Source: Croceicoccus sediminis (GTDB lineage Bacteria; Pseudomonadota; Alphaproteobacteria; Sphingomonadales; Sphingomonadaceae). From it: a stretch of 64,000 bases of DNA. Within the stretch, counting starts at the first letter, position 1; each line of letters starts with the position of its first letter. A program made the translations under genes and the position numbers. Positions 1 through 9,837 of this stretch are shown here, one piece after another. The notes under the pieces are model-generated. The model was not told where the DNA came from. It saw only the letters and a list, made by a program, of their open reading frames with translations, and made no database searches. The stretch covers positions 310,001 to 374,000 of the forward strand of contig NZ_SUNC01000002.1 of NCBI RefSeq assembly GCF_007570835.1, read 5' to 3'.

Positions 1-2
1 TC

Positions 3-1517
3 GCCGCCAATGGAGAGCGCCAGTACCTCGAACTGTCGCGCGCGAACCGCCACGGGTTGATCGCGGGTGCGACCGGCACCGGCAAGACGGTGACGTTGCA
101 GGGATTGGCCGAAAGCTTTTCGGCCAGGGGCGTGCCGGTCTTCGTCGCCGACGTGAAGGGCGACCTGTCGGGCATTTCGATGCCCGGATCGCCCACGTTC
201 AAGCACGCCGACAAGCTGGAAGGACGCGCGAAGGAACTGGGCATGGACGACTATGCCTATTCCGACAATCCGGCGGTTTTCTGGGACCTTTACGGCGAAC
301 AGGGCCATCCGATCCGCACCACGGTTTCCGAAATGGGTCCGCTGCTGCTGTCGCGGCTGATGGATCTGAACGAAACGCAGGAAGGCGTGCTGAACATCGC
401 GTTCCACTGGGCCGACGAACAGGGCCTGTTGCTGCTCGACCTCGACGACCTGCAATCGATGCTGGCCCACACGGCGGAAAACGCGAAGGACCTGTCGACC
501 CGCTACGGCAACGTCACCAAGGCCAGCGTCGGCGCGATCCAGCGTTCGCTTCTGTCGCTGCGATCGCAGGGCGCGGACCAGTTCTTCGGCGAACCCGCGC
601 TGGAGATCGAGGATTTCCTGGCCTGTGACGAAAACGGGCGCGGTTTCATCAACGTGCTGGCCGCCGACAAGTTGATGCGCAGTCCGAAACTTTACGCCAC
701 GTTCCTGCTATGGCTCCTGTCCGAACTGTTCGAGACGCTGCCCGAAGTGGGCGACCCGGAAAAGCCGAAGCTGGTGTTCTTCTTTGACGAGGCACACCTG
801 CTGTTCGACGATGCGCCACGCGCGCTGGAGGAAAAGATCGAGCAGGTCGTGCGCCTGATCCGTTCCAAGGGCGTAGGCGTGTTCTTCGTGACGCAGAACC
901 CGATCGACATTCCCGAGGAAGTGGCCGGACAACTGGGCAACCGCGTGCAGCACGCCCTGCGCGCCTTCACCCCGCGCGACCAGAAGGCGATCAAGGCGGC
1001 GGCCGATACGTTCCGCATCAATCCCGAACTGGACGTCGTCGAGGCGATTACGCAGCTCAGAACCGGCGAGGCTCTCGTTTCCACCCTGATGGAGGACGGC
1101 GCGCCGTCGATCGTCCAGCGCACCTTGATGAAGCCGCCGCGTTCGCGCCTTGGCCCCGTCACGCCCAAGGAACGTGCGATTATCCGTTCGGTCAGCCCGG
1201 TCGAGGGCAAGTACGACGAGGCGGTCGACCGCGAAAGCGCGGAAGAAGTGCTGGCGCAAAAGGCGGCCGACGCTGCGGCGACAGCCGCCGAAGTTGCGGA
1301 AAAGGGCCGCGAGGAAGTGGCCAAGCGCGAACGCAAGTCGACCAGCCTGTGGGGCATGGACATCGGCAAGGCGGGCAAAAGCGCGATCAAGGCGGCGGCT
1401 GGTTCTGCCGTATCGATCGGCGTGGCGGCGGCGCTGGGCAAGAAATCGCGTGCCGATCCGCTGCGGACGGGGCTGAACGCGTTCGTGCGGAATATCGTGG
1501 GCGGTTTGATGAGGTGA
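3..1517 (+). CDS. HerA/YjgR-like ATPase (DUF853 family), 5' end outside window
   Basis: The frame is open from the left edge, so the true start lies outside the window. The Walker A motif GATGTGKT appears about 20 codons in, and a Walker B-like [10 protein letters not shown] follows at roughly two thirds of the visible length. The whole visible part matches the DUF853 (E. coli YjgR) group of HerA-FtsK superfamily ATPases, whose exact cellular role is not settled. The C-terminal part is an Ala/Lys/Glu-rich charged helix followed by a Gly/Ala-rich tail, as is usual in the family. A TTG at 57 could serve as a start but would cut the P-loop region, so I do not use it. Family assignment is strong; function is inferred only as a cytoplasmic nucleic-acid-associated or translocase-like ATPase. 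Confidence 0.88.
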   Translation, partial: AANGERQYLELSRANRHGLIAGATGTGKTVTLQGLAESFSARGVPVFVADVKGDLSGISMPGSPTFKHADKLEGRAKELGMDDYAYSDNPAVFWDLYGEQGHPIRTTVSEMGPLLLSRLMDLNETQEGVLNIAFHWADEQGLLLLDLDDLQSMLAHTAENAKDLSTRYGNVTKASVGAIQRSLLSLRSQGADQFFGEPALEIEDFLACDENGRGFINVLAADKLMRSPKLYATFLLWLLSELFETLPEVGDPEKPKLVFFFDEAHLLFDDAPRALEEKIEQVVRLIRSKGVGVFFVTQNPIDIPEEVAGQLGNRVQHALRAFTPRDQKAIKAAADTFRINPELDVVEAITQLRTGEALVSTLMEDGAPSIVQRTLMKPPRSRLGPVTPKERAIIRSVSPVEGKYDEAVDRESAEEVLAQKAADAAATAAEVAEKGREEVAKRERKSTSLWGMDIGKAGKSAIKAAAGSAVSIGVAAALGKKSRADPLRTGLNAFVRNIVGGLMR

Positions 1518-1534
1518 TGGCGGGGGTTGGTGGC

Positions 1535-1817
1535 TCGTGGTTTGTTTGTTTTAGTTCCTCAGACGCCGGAACTTCTGTTCAGCCTCAAGCGCTGGCGGGG
1601 CCATCCGGCCCCTTGGCTATCCTCGCATAAGCTCGGGCGCGCGTTCGCGCTTGCCGGCGTCGCTTCGCGCCCGGAATGGCACGACCCATCAGGAAAAACC
1701 CGGGGCGCGCCAGCGACTCCCGCAAGGCCGAACGGCCGCCGCCGCATCTGCGGCGAAGCCAAGGGGTGCGGATGCACCCCGCCCGGCGTTTGAGGGACTA
1801 AAGCAAATAAACTGCGG
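1535..1817. repeat. MITE/REP-like palindromic element with 30-35 bp terminal inverted repeats
   Basis: The 309-bp gap between the ATPase stop and the kinase stop is almost filled by one symmetric element. The arms 1540-1569 and 1783-1812 match as inverted repeats at 26 of 30 positions. All four differences are transitions that keep G-U pairing, and pairing with wobbles extends to 1535/1817. Inside, each half carries its own hairpin: 1597-1612 (GGGGCC-ATCC-GGCCCC) and 1763-1780 (GGGGTGC-GGAT-GCACCCC). The two hairpins are inverted copies that differ in sequence but keep pairing. No open frame in it looks coding. It lies between two genes that converge on it, so it may also end transcription. 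No second copy was seen in the window. Confidence 0.7.
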
Positions 1818-1826
1818 AGCCACCCA

Positions 1827-3208
1827 TTATCCCAAGGGCAAACGCAATTCCGCGCTCAGCCCGCCCTTGGCCCGGTTTTCCAGCACCAGTGAGCCGCCAT
1901 GCTGTTCGGCAATGGCCCTTGCCAGCGTCAGCCCGATCCCCGCGCCGCCGGTGCCGCGGTTGCGGCTGGGGTCGCCGCGTTCGAACGGTTCCATCATGCG
2001 GTCCAGTTCGTTGTCGGGGATGCCGGGGCCGTCGTCGGTCACGCTGATCACGGCAAGGTTGCCGCGCTTTTTCACCGTGACGCAGGCCCCGCCCGCATAG
2101 CGCAGGGCGTTGGAGGCCAGGTTGCGGATCGCGCGGCGCAGCCATGTGGCGCGGACCGACAAGACGATGCGCTGGGTATCGCCAAGCTCGACAGGCTGTC
2201 CCATGTCCTCGAACTCCTCGACGACGGAGGCGGTGAGGGCGGAAATCTCGGTCGGCTCCAGCGGGTCGGATGGGCGGCCCACGCGGGCCAGCGACAGGAT
2301 GTCGTCCAGCGTGCGGGTGATGTCCTCGATCGTACCGGCCATCTTGGCGCGTTCGTCATCGTCGTCGACCGATTCGATTCGCACGCGAAGCGCAGCCAGC
2401 GGGGTTTTTAGATCGTGCCCGATGGCGCCCAGCATGACGTCCTTTTCATCGAGCAGCGCGCCGATGCGCGCCTCCATCGCATTGTGTGCCGCGATCAGGC
2501 TGCGCGTATCGAGCGGACCTTGCGGTTCCACCCGGCCCTCGGGCGAAAGCGTGGGATTGGCCGCGAAATCCTCCACCCGCCGGGTCAGCGCGGCCAGCGG
2601 CTTGGTAATCTGGCGCAGGATCAGCGCGATCACGCCGATCAGGACGACGTAGATCAGCAGGGTCTGGAAAATCAGGTTGCGCAGGAAACGCGGCTCGCGC
2701 TCGCCCCGGATCGTGCGCGCCACCATCCAGTCGTCACTGCCCTGTTCGCGAACGGCGGCGATAACCACCGATTTGGGCGCGGGCCTGCGGTCGCGGCCGC
2801 CAAGCTGGCGTCGGCGTTCGATAAAGCGGCCTATCGCGGTGTCTTGCGCGTCACGCTCGAAAACCTGAATCTCTGCCGCCTCGACGCCTTGTGCGGCCAG
2901 GATATCGTCAAGCCGGACCTCGAACTTGCGCTTGCGCTGGTCGCTATCCAACAGCGGGGTCGTGTCCATGCGCAGCAGGCGGCCCGTGCGCGGCGGACGG
3001 CCCCGCGGCGGGCGCAGTTCGCGGCCATCTGCCTGGCGCAGCATGCGCCCGCCGATCATGCGAAAAGCCAGCGAGTGGACAATGCCGTTGTCCTCGCGCT
3101 CAAGCTGGGCGCGATAGGCGATGCCCGCGCCGATCCCCTGCGCGACCAAGAGCGCGAGCGCGACGGCCAGCAGCATCTGGCCCTGAAGGGATCTGGGCAG
3201 GAAACGCC

Positions 3209-3212
<4 letters not shown>
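1827..3212 (-). CDS. Two-component sensor histidine kinase (EnvZ type)
   Basis: This 461-residue inner-membrane kinase has an N-terminal membrane segment (about 10-30), a periplasmic sensor of about 150 residues rich in Arg/Asp, a second membrane segment (about 180-205), a HAMP linker, a HisKA box with phospho-accepting His near residue 266 (GHDLKTP), and a HATPase domain with N box (NLASNALRY), DDGPGIP and GGAGIGL. Its start overlaps the stop of the response regulator upstream by four bases (ATGA at 3209-3212), so the two are translationally coupled and almost surely partners. The signal sensed is unknown. It resembles the OmpR/EnvZ-like pairs that control envelope functions, but that is only family-level inference. 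Confidence 0.93.
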
Positions 3213-3946
<734 letters not shown>

Positions 3947-4072
3947 CGATCTGCCTTTCGCGGATTGGGGTATTCAAACTTTGGCGGCCATTACATGAAT
4001 CGGGGCGCACCGGCAGGTACCGGTGCGCCCCTTCGATATTGCCGTCGATGGCGGCGGGATCAATCGCCCCGC

Positions 4073-4609
4073 TCAATTCGCCTGGCGCGCCTCGCGGCGT
4101 TCCTGCCAACGCTCGCGCATCTGTTCGCGGGCTTTCTGGCGTTCCTCGGCGGTCACGGTGCCGTTGCCGTCGGCATCCATCTTGGCGAAGTGGGCTTCGA
4201 CGCCGGCATCGAATTCGGCGCGAGTGATCGTGCCGTCGTTGTTGGTGTCGGCCATCTTGCCCATCATGCGCATGCCGTGGCCGCGCTTGCCTTCATGACC
4301 GTTATGGCCATGTCGACCCTTGCGCTCTCCGCGCATTTCGTGCGCCGCGTTGAATTCGGCGAGGCTGAGCGAGCCGTTGCCATCGGTATCCATTTTGGCA
4401 AAGCGCTGTTCCATTCGGGCCTCGCGGTCGGCGGCGTTGATCTGGCCGTCGCCGTTGGCATCCATCCTGTCGAACATCGTGGCCGACTTGGCCTTTGCTT
4501 CGGCAAGCGTCATCGGGCCCTTTTCGGCCATCATTCCGGGGGCGGCGTAGGCCACGGTGCCCATCGCCAGAACGGCGGCACCTGCGGCAAGCATTGTCTT
4601 CTTCATCAT
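4073..4609 (-). CDS. Secreted EF-hand calcium-binding protein
   Basis: This 178-residue protein has a signal peptide (MMKKTMLAAG through AYAAP, cleavage near residue 23) followed by four EF-hand loops of the DxDxDG type: DANGDGQI, DTDGNGSL, DTNNDGTI and DADGNGTV. The linkers are rich in Lys/Arg/His, and the C-terminus is a basic helix. It probably binds calcium in the periplasm or outside the cell. Such proteins are common in sphingomonads, and their role is not established. It lies upstream of, and in the same direction as, the two-component pair. The 126-bp gap argues for its own promoter. Confidence 0.85.
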   Translation of the reverse strand: MMKKTMLAAGAAVLAMGTVAYAAPGMMAEKGPMTLAEAKAKSATMFDRMDANGDGQINAADREARMEQRFAKMDTDGNGSLSLAEFNAAHEMRGERKGRHGHNGHEGKRGHGMRMMGKMADTNNDGTITRAEFDAGVEAHFAKMDADGNGTVTAEERQKAREQMRERWQERREARQAN

Positions 4610-4823
4610 GACTATCGTCCTCTCTCAACGATCTTGAGTGAATGGGGCGAAGCCGCGGCAGCGCCGGCACGGGCTTGGGGGAGGGGACATCAGGGGAAAC
4701 CCGAAGATCCGTCGCCCCGCGACTTCTGAGGATCGTTCTACACCGCCCATGTCGCAGGTTTATGCCGGGCGAGAGGAGATTTGTCGCACTGTGTATCAGC
4801 GCGGCAGCGCCGTTAATTTCCCC

Positions 4824-6626
4824 TCAAGCTACCAGCGGCGCGCACTGCGTTTTCAGCCATTCCAGCCGTTCACCGTCCAGCTGCGGGCCAACCACGTCCA
4901 GCACTTTGGCGTGATAGGCGTCGAGCCATTCCCGTTCCGCCTGTGAAAGCATCCCGGCGTCGATCAACCGGCGGTCGATGGGTGCGAACGTCAGGGTCTC
5001 GAAGCCCATCGATTCCAGTTCCGCGCCCGGAATGTCCAGCTTGTGGACCAGCACCAGGTTTTCGATCCGGATGCCGTATTCGCCCGCCTTGTAGTAACCC
5101 GGCTCGTTCGACAGGATCATGCCCGGCAGCAGGGCCTGTTCCTTGGTTCCCCGGCTCTTGCCCACGTTCTGCGGGCCTTCGTGAACGCCAAGATACGCGC
5201 CGACGCCGTGGCCGGTGCCGTGGGCATAGTCGATGCCCGCCTGCCACAGGAACTGGCGCGCCAGCGTGTCCAGCTGGCTGCCGACAGTGCCCTTGGGGAA
5301 CACCGCCATGGCCAGCGCGATATGGCCCTTCAGCACGCGGGTGAACCGGTCCTTCACTTCCGCGCCCGGCGCGTCGGGGCCGACCCACACGGTGCGGGTG
5401 ATGTCGGTCGTGCCGTCATGATACTGGCCGCCCGAATCGACAAGGTAGACGCTGTTGGGTTCCAGCGTGCGGTTCGTCTCATCGCTCACCCGGTAGTGGA
5501 CGACCGCGCCGTTGGGGCCGGCGCCCGAAATCGTGTCGAACGACAGGTCGGTCAGCTTGTCGCTTTCGGCGCGGAACGCCTCCAGCCGGTCAGACGCGGC
5601 CAGTTCGGTCAGTTCGCCCTTGGGGCCTTCGACCTCGACGAAGTGCAGGAACTTGGCGATGGCCGCGCCGTCGCGGGCCTGCGCGGCGCGGTGGCCGGAC
5701 TGTTCCGCATCGGTCTTGATCGCCTTGGGCAGGACGACGGGGTCACGCTCTTCCTTCACGGTCGCGCCGGCATCGTCGAGCGCGCGAAAGATCGCGGCGA
5801 CCGAACGGTCGGGATCAACGGCGACGGTCTTGCCGCCCATCGCGGCCAATTCGTCCTCGAAAGCGTCGCGGTCACGCACCGATACCGCGTTGCCAAGGTG
5901 CGCGATAAGCTCCGGCGTAACCTTGTCGGGCGCGATGAACAGGTCCGCCGTCCCGTCGCCGCGCACGACGGCAAAGGACAGGGCGACCGGCGTGCGCGAC
6001 ACGTCCGATCCGCGAATGTTGAACAGCCAGGCGATCGAATCGAGCGCGCTGATGACGGCGGCGTCGTATTCGTTTTCCTTCAGCCATTCGGCGATCGCGC
6101 CGCGCTTGTCCGCGCTGGAACGGCCGGTATAGGCCTCGTCATGCGGGCGGGCGGGCGCGTTGCTGCGCTCCGGCTGGTCTTCCCAGACGGTATCGATCGG
6201 GTTGCTGTCGACGGCGACAAGTTCGCCGCCCTTTTTCGCCAGCGCCGCGGCCATGCCCTTGGCCCATCCGCGCGAATGGAGCCACGGGTCGAACCCGATG
6301 CGCGCGTCGGCAGTGGCGTTCTGGCGCAGCCAGTCGGCGGGGCTGGTGTCGGGGATGCTTTCATAGTCCCAGAACTTGCCATCGACCTGATCGCGCACCT
6401 GCAGGGTATAGCGGCCGTCGACGAACATCACCGCACGGTCCAGCGTGACCAGCGCGATACCCGCCGACCCGCCAAATCCGGTCAACCAGGCCAGACGCTG
6501 GGCATATTCGCCGACATATTCGCTCATGTGTTCGTCGCTGATCGGCACGACGAACCCGGTGAGGTCGCGGCGTTTCAGTTCCTCCCTCAGGGCGTGGAGG
6601 CGGGCTTCGTGGGTCTGCATCAGCAT
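4824..6626 (-). CDS. Xaa-Pro aminopeptidase (M24 family, aminopeptidase P)
   Basis: This cytoplasmic metallopeptidase of 600 residues removes N-terminal residues that precede proline. It has the three-domain layout of the long aminopeptidase P forms: two creatinase-like N-terminal domains and a C-terminal pita-bread domain. The expected metal ligands are visible as Asp397, Asp408, His473, Glu508 and Glu522 (in VDSGG, TTDITRT, GTGHGVG, SNEPGYY and RIENL). The frame stays open to 6767, but the ATG at 6626 fits the family N-terminus and has a GAAAGACGA ribosome-binding site. The longer version would also run into the promoter region of the divergent peptidase gene. A second ATG at 6620 is possible. 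It is divergent from oligopeptidase B, making a small peptide-degradation locus. Confidence 0.93.
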   Translation of the reverse strand: MLMQTHEARLHALREELKRRDLTGFVVPISDEHMSEYVGEYAQRLAWLTGFGGSAGIALVTLDRAVMFVDGRYTLQVRDQVDGKFWDYESIPDTSPADWLRQNATADARIGFDPWLHSRGWAKGMAAALAKKGGELVAVDSNPIDTVWEDQPERSNAPARPHDEAYTGRSSADKRGAIAEWLKENEYDAAVISALDSIAWLFNIRGSDVSRTPVALSFAVVRGDGTADLFIAPDKVTPELIAHLGNAVSVRDRDAFEDELAAMGGKTVAVDPDRSVAAIFRALDDAGATVKEERDPVVLPKAIKTDAEQSGHRAAQARDGAAIAKFLHFVEVEGPKGELTELAASDRLEAFRAESDKLTDLSFDTISGAGPNGAVVHYRVSDETNRTLEPNSVYLVDSGGQYHDGTTDITRTVWVGPDAPGAEVKDRFTRVLKGHIALAMAVFPKGTVGSQLDTLARQFLWQAGIDYAHGTGHGVGAYLGVHEGPQNVGKSRGTKEQALLPGMILSNEPGYYKAGEYGIRIENLVLVHKLDIPGAELESMGFETLTFAPIDRRLIDAGMLSQAEREWLDAYHAKVLDVVGPQLDGERLEWLKTQCAPLVA

Positions 6627-6816
6627 CGTGTCGTCTTTCGTATTCGAATTGGGTACGCCCGAAGGCCCGTTGCAAAGGCTCTTGTAAGGCTCATGCGCGC
6701 AACATAGGCCTGACGCTTCCGCCTTTCCAGCGAAGTTCCCCTTTGCGCTGGCCGGGCGCGTCCCCATTTCAGGTTCCCCCGACCTGCCAACACCCGATGC
6801 CGAGGACCAGATACCC

Positions 6817-8919
6817 TTGAACGACAGCTTGCCAGCAACCGCCCCTATCGCTCCGCCCGTCGCCGAAAAACGCGCATATAGCTTCAGTCACCACGGCATC
6901 ACCGTGGACGACCCCTATGCGTGGATGCGCGATGCCGGTTATCCGAACGTGGCGGATCAGGAGATTCTCGATCACCTGAAGGCGGAAAATGCCTGGTTCG
7001 AAACGCGTATGAAGCCGTTCGAGCCGCTGATCGACACGCTGTTTGCCGAAATGCGCGGGCGCATCAAGGAAGACGACAGCTCGGTCCCGACCAAGGACGG
7101 CGACTGGTACTACTGGGTCGAATACGAAGCGGGCGCGCAGTACAAGCAGTGGTGGCGCAAGCCCGCCGCGGGCGGCCGCGACAGTGTCGACGGCAAGGAG
7201 CTGATGCTGGATGAAAGCGCGCTCGCCGAAGGGCACGAGTATTTCAAGCTGGGCTCGTTCTCGGTCAGCCAGGACGGCACGAAGCTGGCCTATTCGGTCG
7301 ACACCAACGGGTCCGAACGGTTCGAGGCGAAGTTCAAGGATCTGACCACCGGCGAAATCCTGCCCGACACGATCCCCGGCACGCTGGGTACGCTGGTCTG
7401 GGTCGCGGACGATACGGGCGTGGTCTATTCGCTGGCGAACGAGAACTGGCGCACCGACAATGCGCGGCTCCACTGGCTGGGCAAGCCGCTGGCGGATGAT
7501 GTCGAGCTGTACCACGAGGATGACGAGGGGTTCCGCGTCGGGTCCAGCCTGTCATCGGACGAAAAGTGGGTTCTGATCGGCACGTCGGACCATGAAACCA
7601 GTGAAGTGCGCATGGTCCCCGCCGCCGATCCGCTGGCCACACCGATCCTGGTTAAGCCGCGCAAGACCGGGGTCGAATACGACATCGATGTCGCGGGCGA
7701 GGATATCTACGTCCATACCAACGACGATCACATCAACTTCCGCCTCGCCCGCGCCAAACTGTCCGCGCCGGGCGACTGGGAAACGGTGATCGCAGGGTCT
7801 GACGACTTTTACCTGACCGGGTTCGAGCTGTTCAAGGACTTCTTCGTCACCGAAGGGCGCCTGCAGGGTCTCGATCAGGTGCAGCTGCGGTCCTACGACA
7901 CGCCGACCGAGTTTGAGGCGATCGAATTTCCCGAGGCGAGCTATACCGCAAGCCTTGGCAACAACCCCGAATATGACACGCAAATGCTGCAGCTCGGCTA
8001 TTTCTCGATGGTCACGCCCAGCACGGTGTTCGAATACGATCCGCAGGCAAAGACGCTCGAAACGCTGAAGGTCCAGGAAATCCCGTCGGGCTACGATGCC
8101 TCGCAGTACCGGACCGAGCGCGTGATGATCACCGCGCGCGACGGGACGCAAGTGCCCGTATCGCTGATGATGCGCGCCGACACGCCGATGGACGGCAGCG
8201 CGCCGCTGCACCTTTATGCCTATGGCGCATACGGCATCGCGATGACGCCCTATTTCTCGACCGGAAGGCTCAGCCTTGTCGATCGCGGCTTCATCTATGC
8301 CGTGGCGCAGATCCGCGGCGGCGACGACCTTGGCCGCCAGTGGTATCTGGACGGCAAGCTGACCAAGCGGACCAACACGTTCAACGACTTCGTGGACGTG
8401 GCCAGGGGCCTGATCGCCAAGGGCTATTCGTCAAAAGGCCGCATAACCGCATCAGGCGGTTCGGCAGGCGGCGAACTGATGGGCGCGATCGTCAATTCCG
8501 ATCCCGACCTGTGGGGCGCGGTCGTGGCGCAAGTGCCTTTCGTCGACGTGCTGAACACGATGCTCGACGCCTCGCTTCCGCTGACGCCGGGCGAATGGCC
8601 CGAATGGGGCAATCCGATCGAGGACAAGGCCGCGTTCGAACTGATCCGCAGCTACAGCCCCTATGATCAGGTCGCGGCAAAGGATTATCCGCCGATGCTG
8701 GTGACCGGCGGGCTGAACGATCCGCGCGTGACATATTGGGAGCCAACCAAGTGGGTCGCGCGTTTGCGTGAGATGAAGACCGACGACAACGAACTCCTGC
8801 TCAAGATGAACATGGGCGCAGGGCACGGCGGCAAGTCGGGCCGGTTCGACGGCCTGCGCGAAGTGGCCGAGGAATATGCCTTCCTGCTGTGGCAGTTGGG
8901 CATGGCCGACGCGGCATGA
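6817..8919 (+). CDS. ptrB: Oligopeptidase B (S9A prolyl-oligopeptidase family)
   Basis: This 700-residue cytoplasmic serine peptidase cleaves short peptides after basic residues. The N-terminal half is a beta-propeller that gates access. The C-terminal alpha/beta hydrolase carries the catalytic Ser in GGSAGGE, with Asp in GLNDPRV and His in GHGGKSG. Length and the opening FSHHGITVDDPYAWMRD match the family. The start is a TTG at 6817 preceded by GAGGA. No ATG lies near enough to keep the conserved N-terminus. The stop overlaps the next gene start (ATGA at 8916-8919), so the three genes from here to 9828 look like one operon. Confidence 0.93.
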   Translation: MNDSLPATAPIAPPVAEKRAYSFSHHGITVDDPYAWMRDAGYPNVADQEILDHLKAENAWFETRMKPFEPLIDTLFAEMRGRIKEDDSSVPTKDGDWYYWVEYEAGAQYKQWWRKPAAGGRDSVDGKELMLDESALAEGHEYFKLGSFSVSQDGTKLAYSVDTNGSERFEAKFKDLTTGEILPDTIPGTLGTLVWVADDTGVVYSLANENWRTDNARLHWLGKPLADDVELYHEDDEGFRVGSSLSSDEKWVLIGTSDHETSEVRMVPAADPLATPILVKPRKTGVEYDIDVAGEDIYVHTNDDHINFRLARAKLSAPGDWETVIAGSDDFYLTGFELFKDFFVTEGRLQGLDQVQLRSYDTPTEFEAIEFPEASYTASLGNNPEYDTQMLQLGYFSMVTPSTVFEYDPQAKTLETLKVQEIPSGYDASQYRTERVMITARDGTQVPVSLMMRADTPMDGSAPLHLYAYGAYGIAMTPYFSTGRLSLVDRGFIYAVAQIRGGDDLGRQWYLDGKLTKRTNTFNDFVDVARGLIAKGYSSKGRITASGGSAGGELMGAIVNSDPDLWGAVVAQVPFVDVLNTMLDASLPLTPGEWPEWGNPIEDKAAFELIRSYSPYDQVAAKDYPPMLVTGGLNDPRVTYWEPTKWVARLREMKTDDNELLLKMNMGAGHGGKSGRFDGLREVAEEYAFLLWQLGMADAA

Positions 8920-9413
8920 AGAAGCTTTTCGGCTGGCTGTTACTGGCGGTCATCGTCTGCGGCATCTGGTTCTTCGGATCGCAGTTCTATGCCGCGCACG
9001 ACTTGCGACAGGCCGCGCGCGACGGCGATGTCGCGCGGCTGGAAGGGCGGGTCGACTTCCCGGCCTTTCGCGATTCGGTGAAAGGCCAGATCGAAAGCCG
9101 GATAGAGAGCGAGGCCGAGGCCCGCGGCGCCTCGCTCGGCCCTCTGGGCGCAAAGCTGGCGAAAGCCGGAACCGGCGTTGTCGTCGATACCGTCGTCACG
9201 CCTGAAACGGTCGCCCAGATCATCCGTACCGGACAGGCTGCTGGCCTCGTCATCTCGCGCCGGGAAAGCGAGCGTGAGCAAGTCGCGTGGCGGTTCGAGC
9301 GTGGCGGCTTCAACACCTTCCGCCTTGCTGCCGAAGAAGGCAGCGGCGCGCTGGTATTCCGCCGTGACGGGCTGGGCTGGAAACTGGTCGGAGTCGATCT
9401 GGACGATGAGTGA
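8916..9413 (+). CDS. DUF2939-type membrane-anchored protein
   Basis: This 165-residue protein has one N-terminal membrane anchor (MKKLFGWLLLAVIVCGIWFF). The rest resembles the DUF2939 family: an AAHDLRQAARDGDVARLEGRVDF segment in shorter form, then a VVDTVVTPETVAQII helix and a short beta-rich C-terminus. The function of the family is unknown. The start at 8916 lies in the ATGA overlap with the peptidase gene. The stop overlaps the thioesterase start by eight bases (9406-9413), so translation of all three is probably coupled. Confidence 0.82.
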   Translation: MKKLFGWLLLAVIVCGIWFFGSQFYAAHDLRQAARDGDVARLEGRVDFPAFRDSVKGQIESRIESEAEARGASLGPLGAKLAKAGTGVVVDTVVTPETVAQIIRTGQAAGLVISRRESEREQVAWRFERGGFNTFRLAAEEGSGALVFRRDGLGWKLVGVDLDDE

Positions 9414-9828
9414 TCCGGTTTCTTCCTACCGCATGACCTTTACCGCGGGGCCCGAACACATCGATTTCATGGGCCACGTGAACAACGCGATCTGGCTGAA
9501 CTGGGCTCAGGACATCGCGACCGAGCATTGGGAGAAGGCCGCCGATCCGGCTCATGTCGCGGCGTACCTTTGGGTCGTGACCCGGCACGAGATCGATTAT
9601 CGCGGCAATATCGGCGAGGGTGAGAGCGTGATCGCCCAAACCCGGATCGAAAAGCCGCCCAAGGGCGCACGTTTCGAACGCCTGATCGACTTTTTCCGCG
9701 AAGACGGCGGCGAACCGCAGGGCAAGCCTATCGTGTCGGTCCGATCCAGCTGGGCCATGATCCAGCGCGATACCGGGCGCCTTGCCCGCGTCCCCGCCGA
9801 AGTCGCGCAGGCCTTCATTCGGACCTAG
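9406..9828 (+). CDS. Acyl-CoA thioesterase (hotdog fold, 4HBT family)
   Basis: This 140-residue single-domain hotdog protein probably hydrolyses an acyl-CoA thioester. The segment HIDFMGHVNNAIWLNW is the 4HBT signature: an Asp on the DxxGHVNN loop followed by the central helix. The later TRHEIDYRGNI strand is also typical of YbgC/FadM-like enzymes. The ATG at 9406 overlaps the previous stop and gives the normal family length. The upstream extension in this frame is only the shadow of the preceding gene. The substrate is unknown. Confidence 0.88.
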   Translation: MSDPVSSYRMTFTAGPEHIDFMGHVNNAIWLNWAQDIATEHWEKAADPAHVAAYLWVVTRHEIDYRGNIGEGESVIAQTRIEKPPKGARFERLIDFFREDGGEPQGKPIVSVRSSWAMIQRDTGRLARVPAEVAQAFIRT

Positions 9829-9837
9829 ATATCAGGC

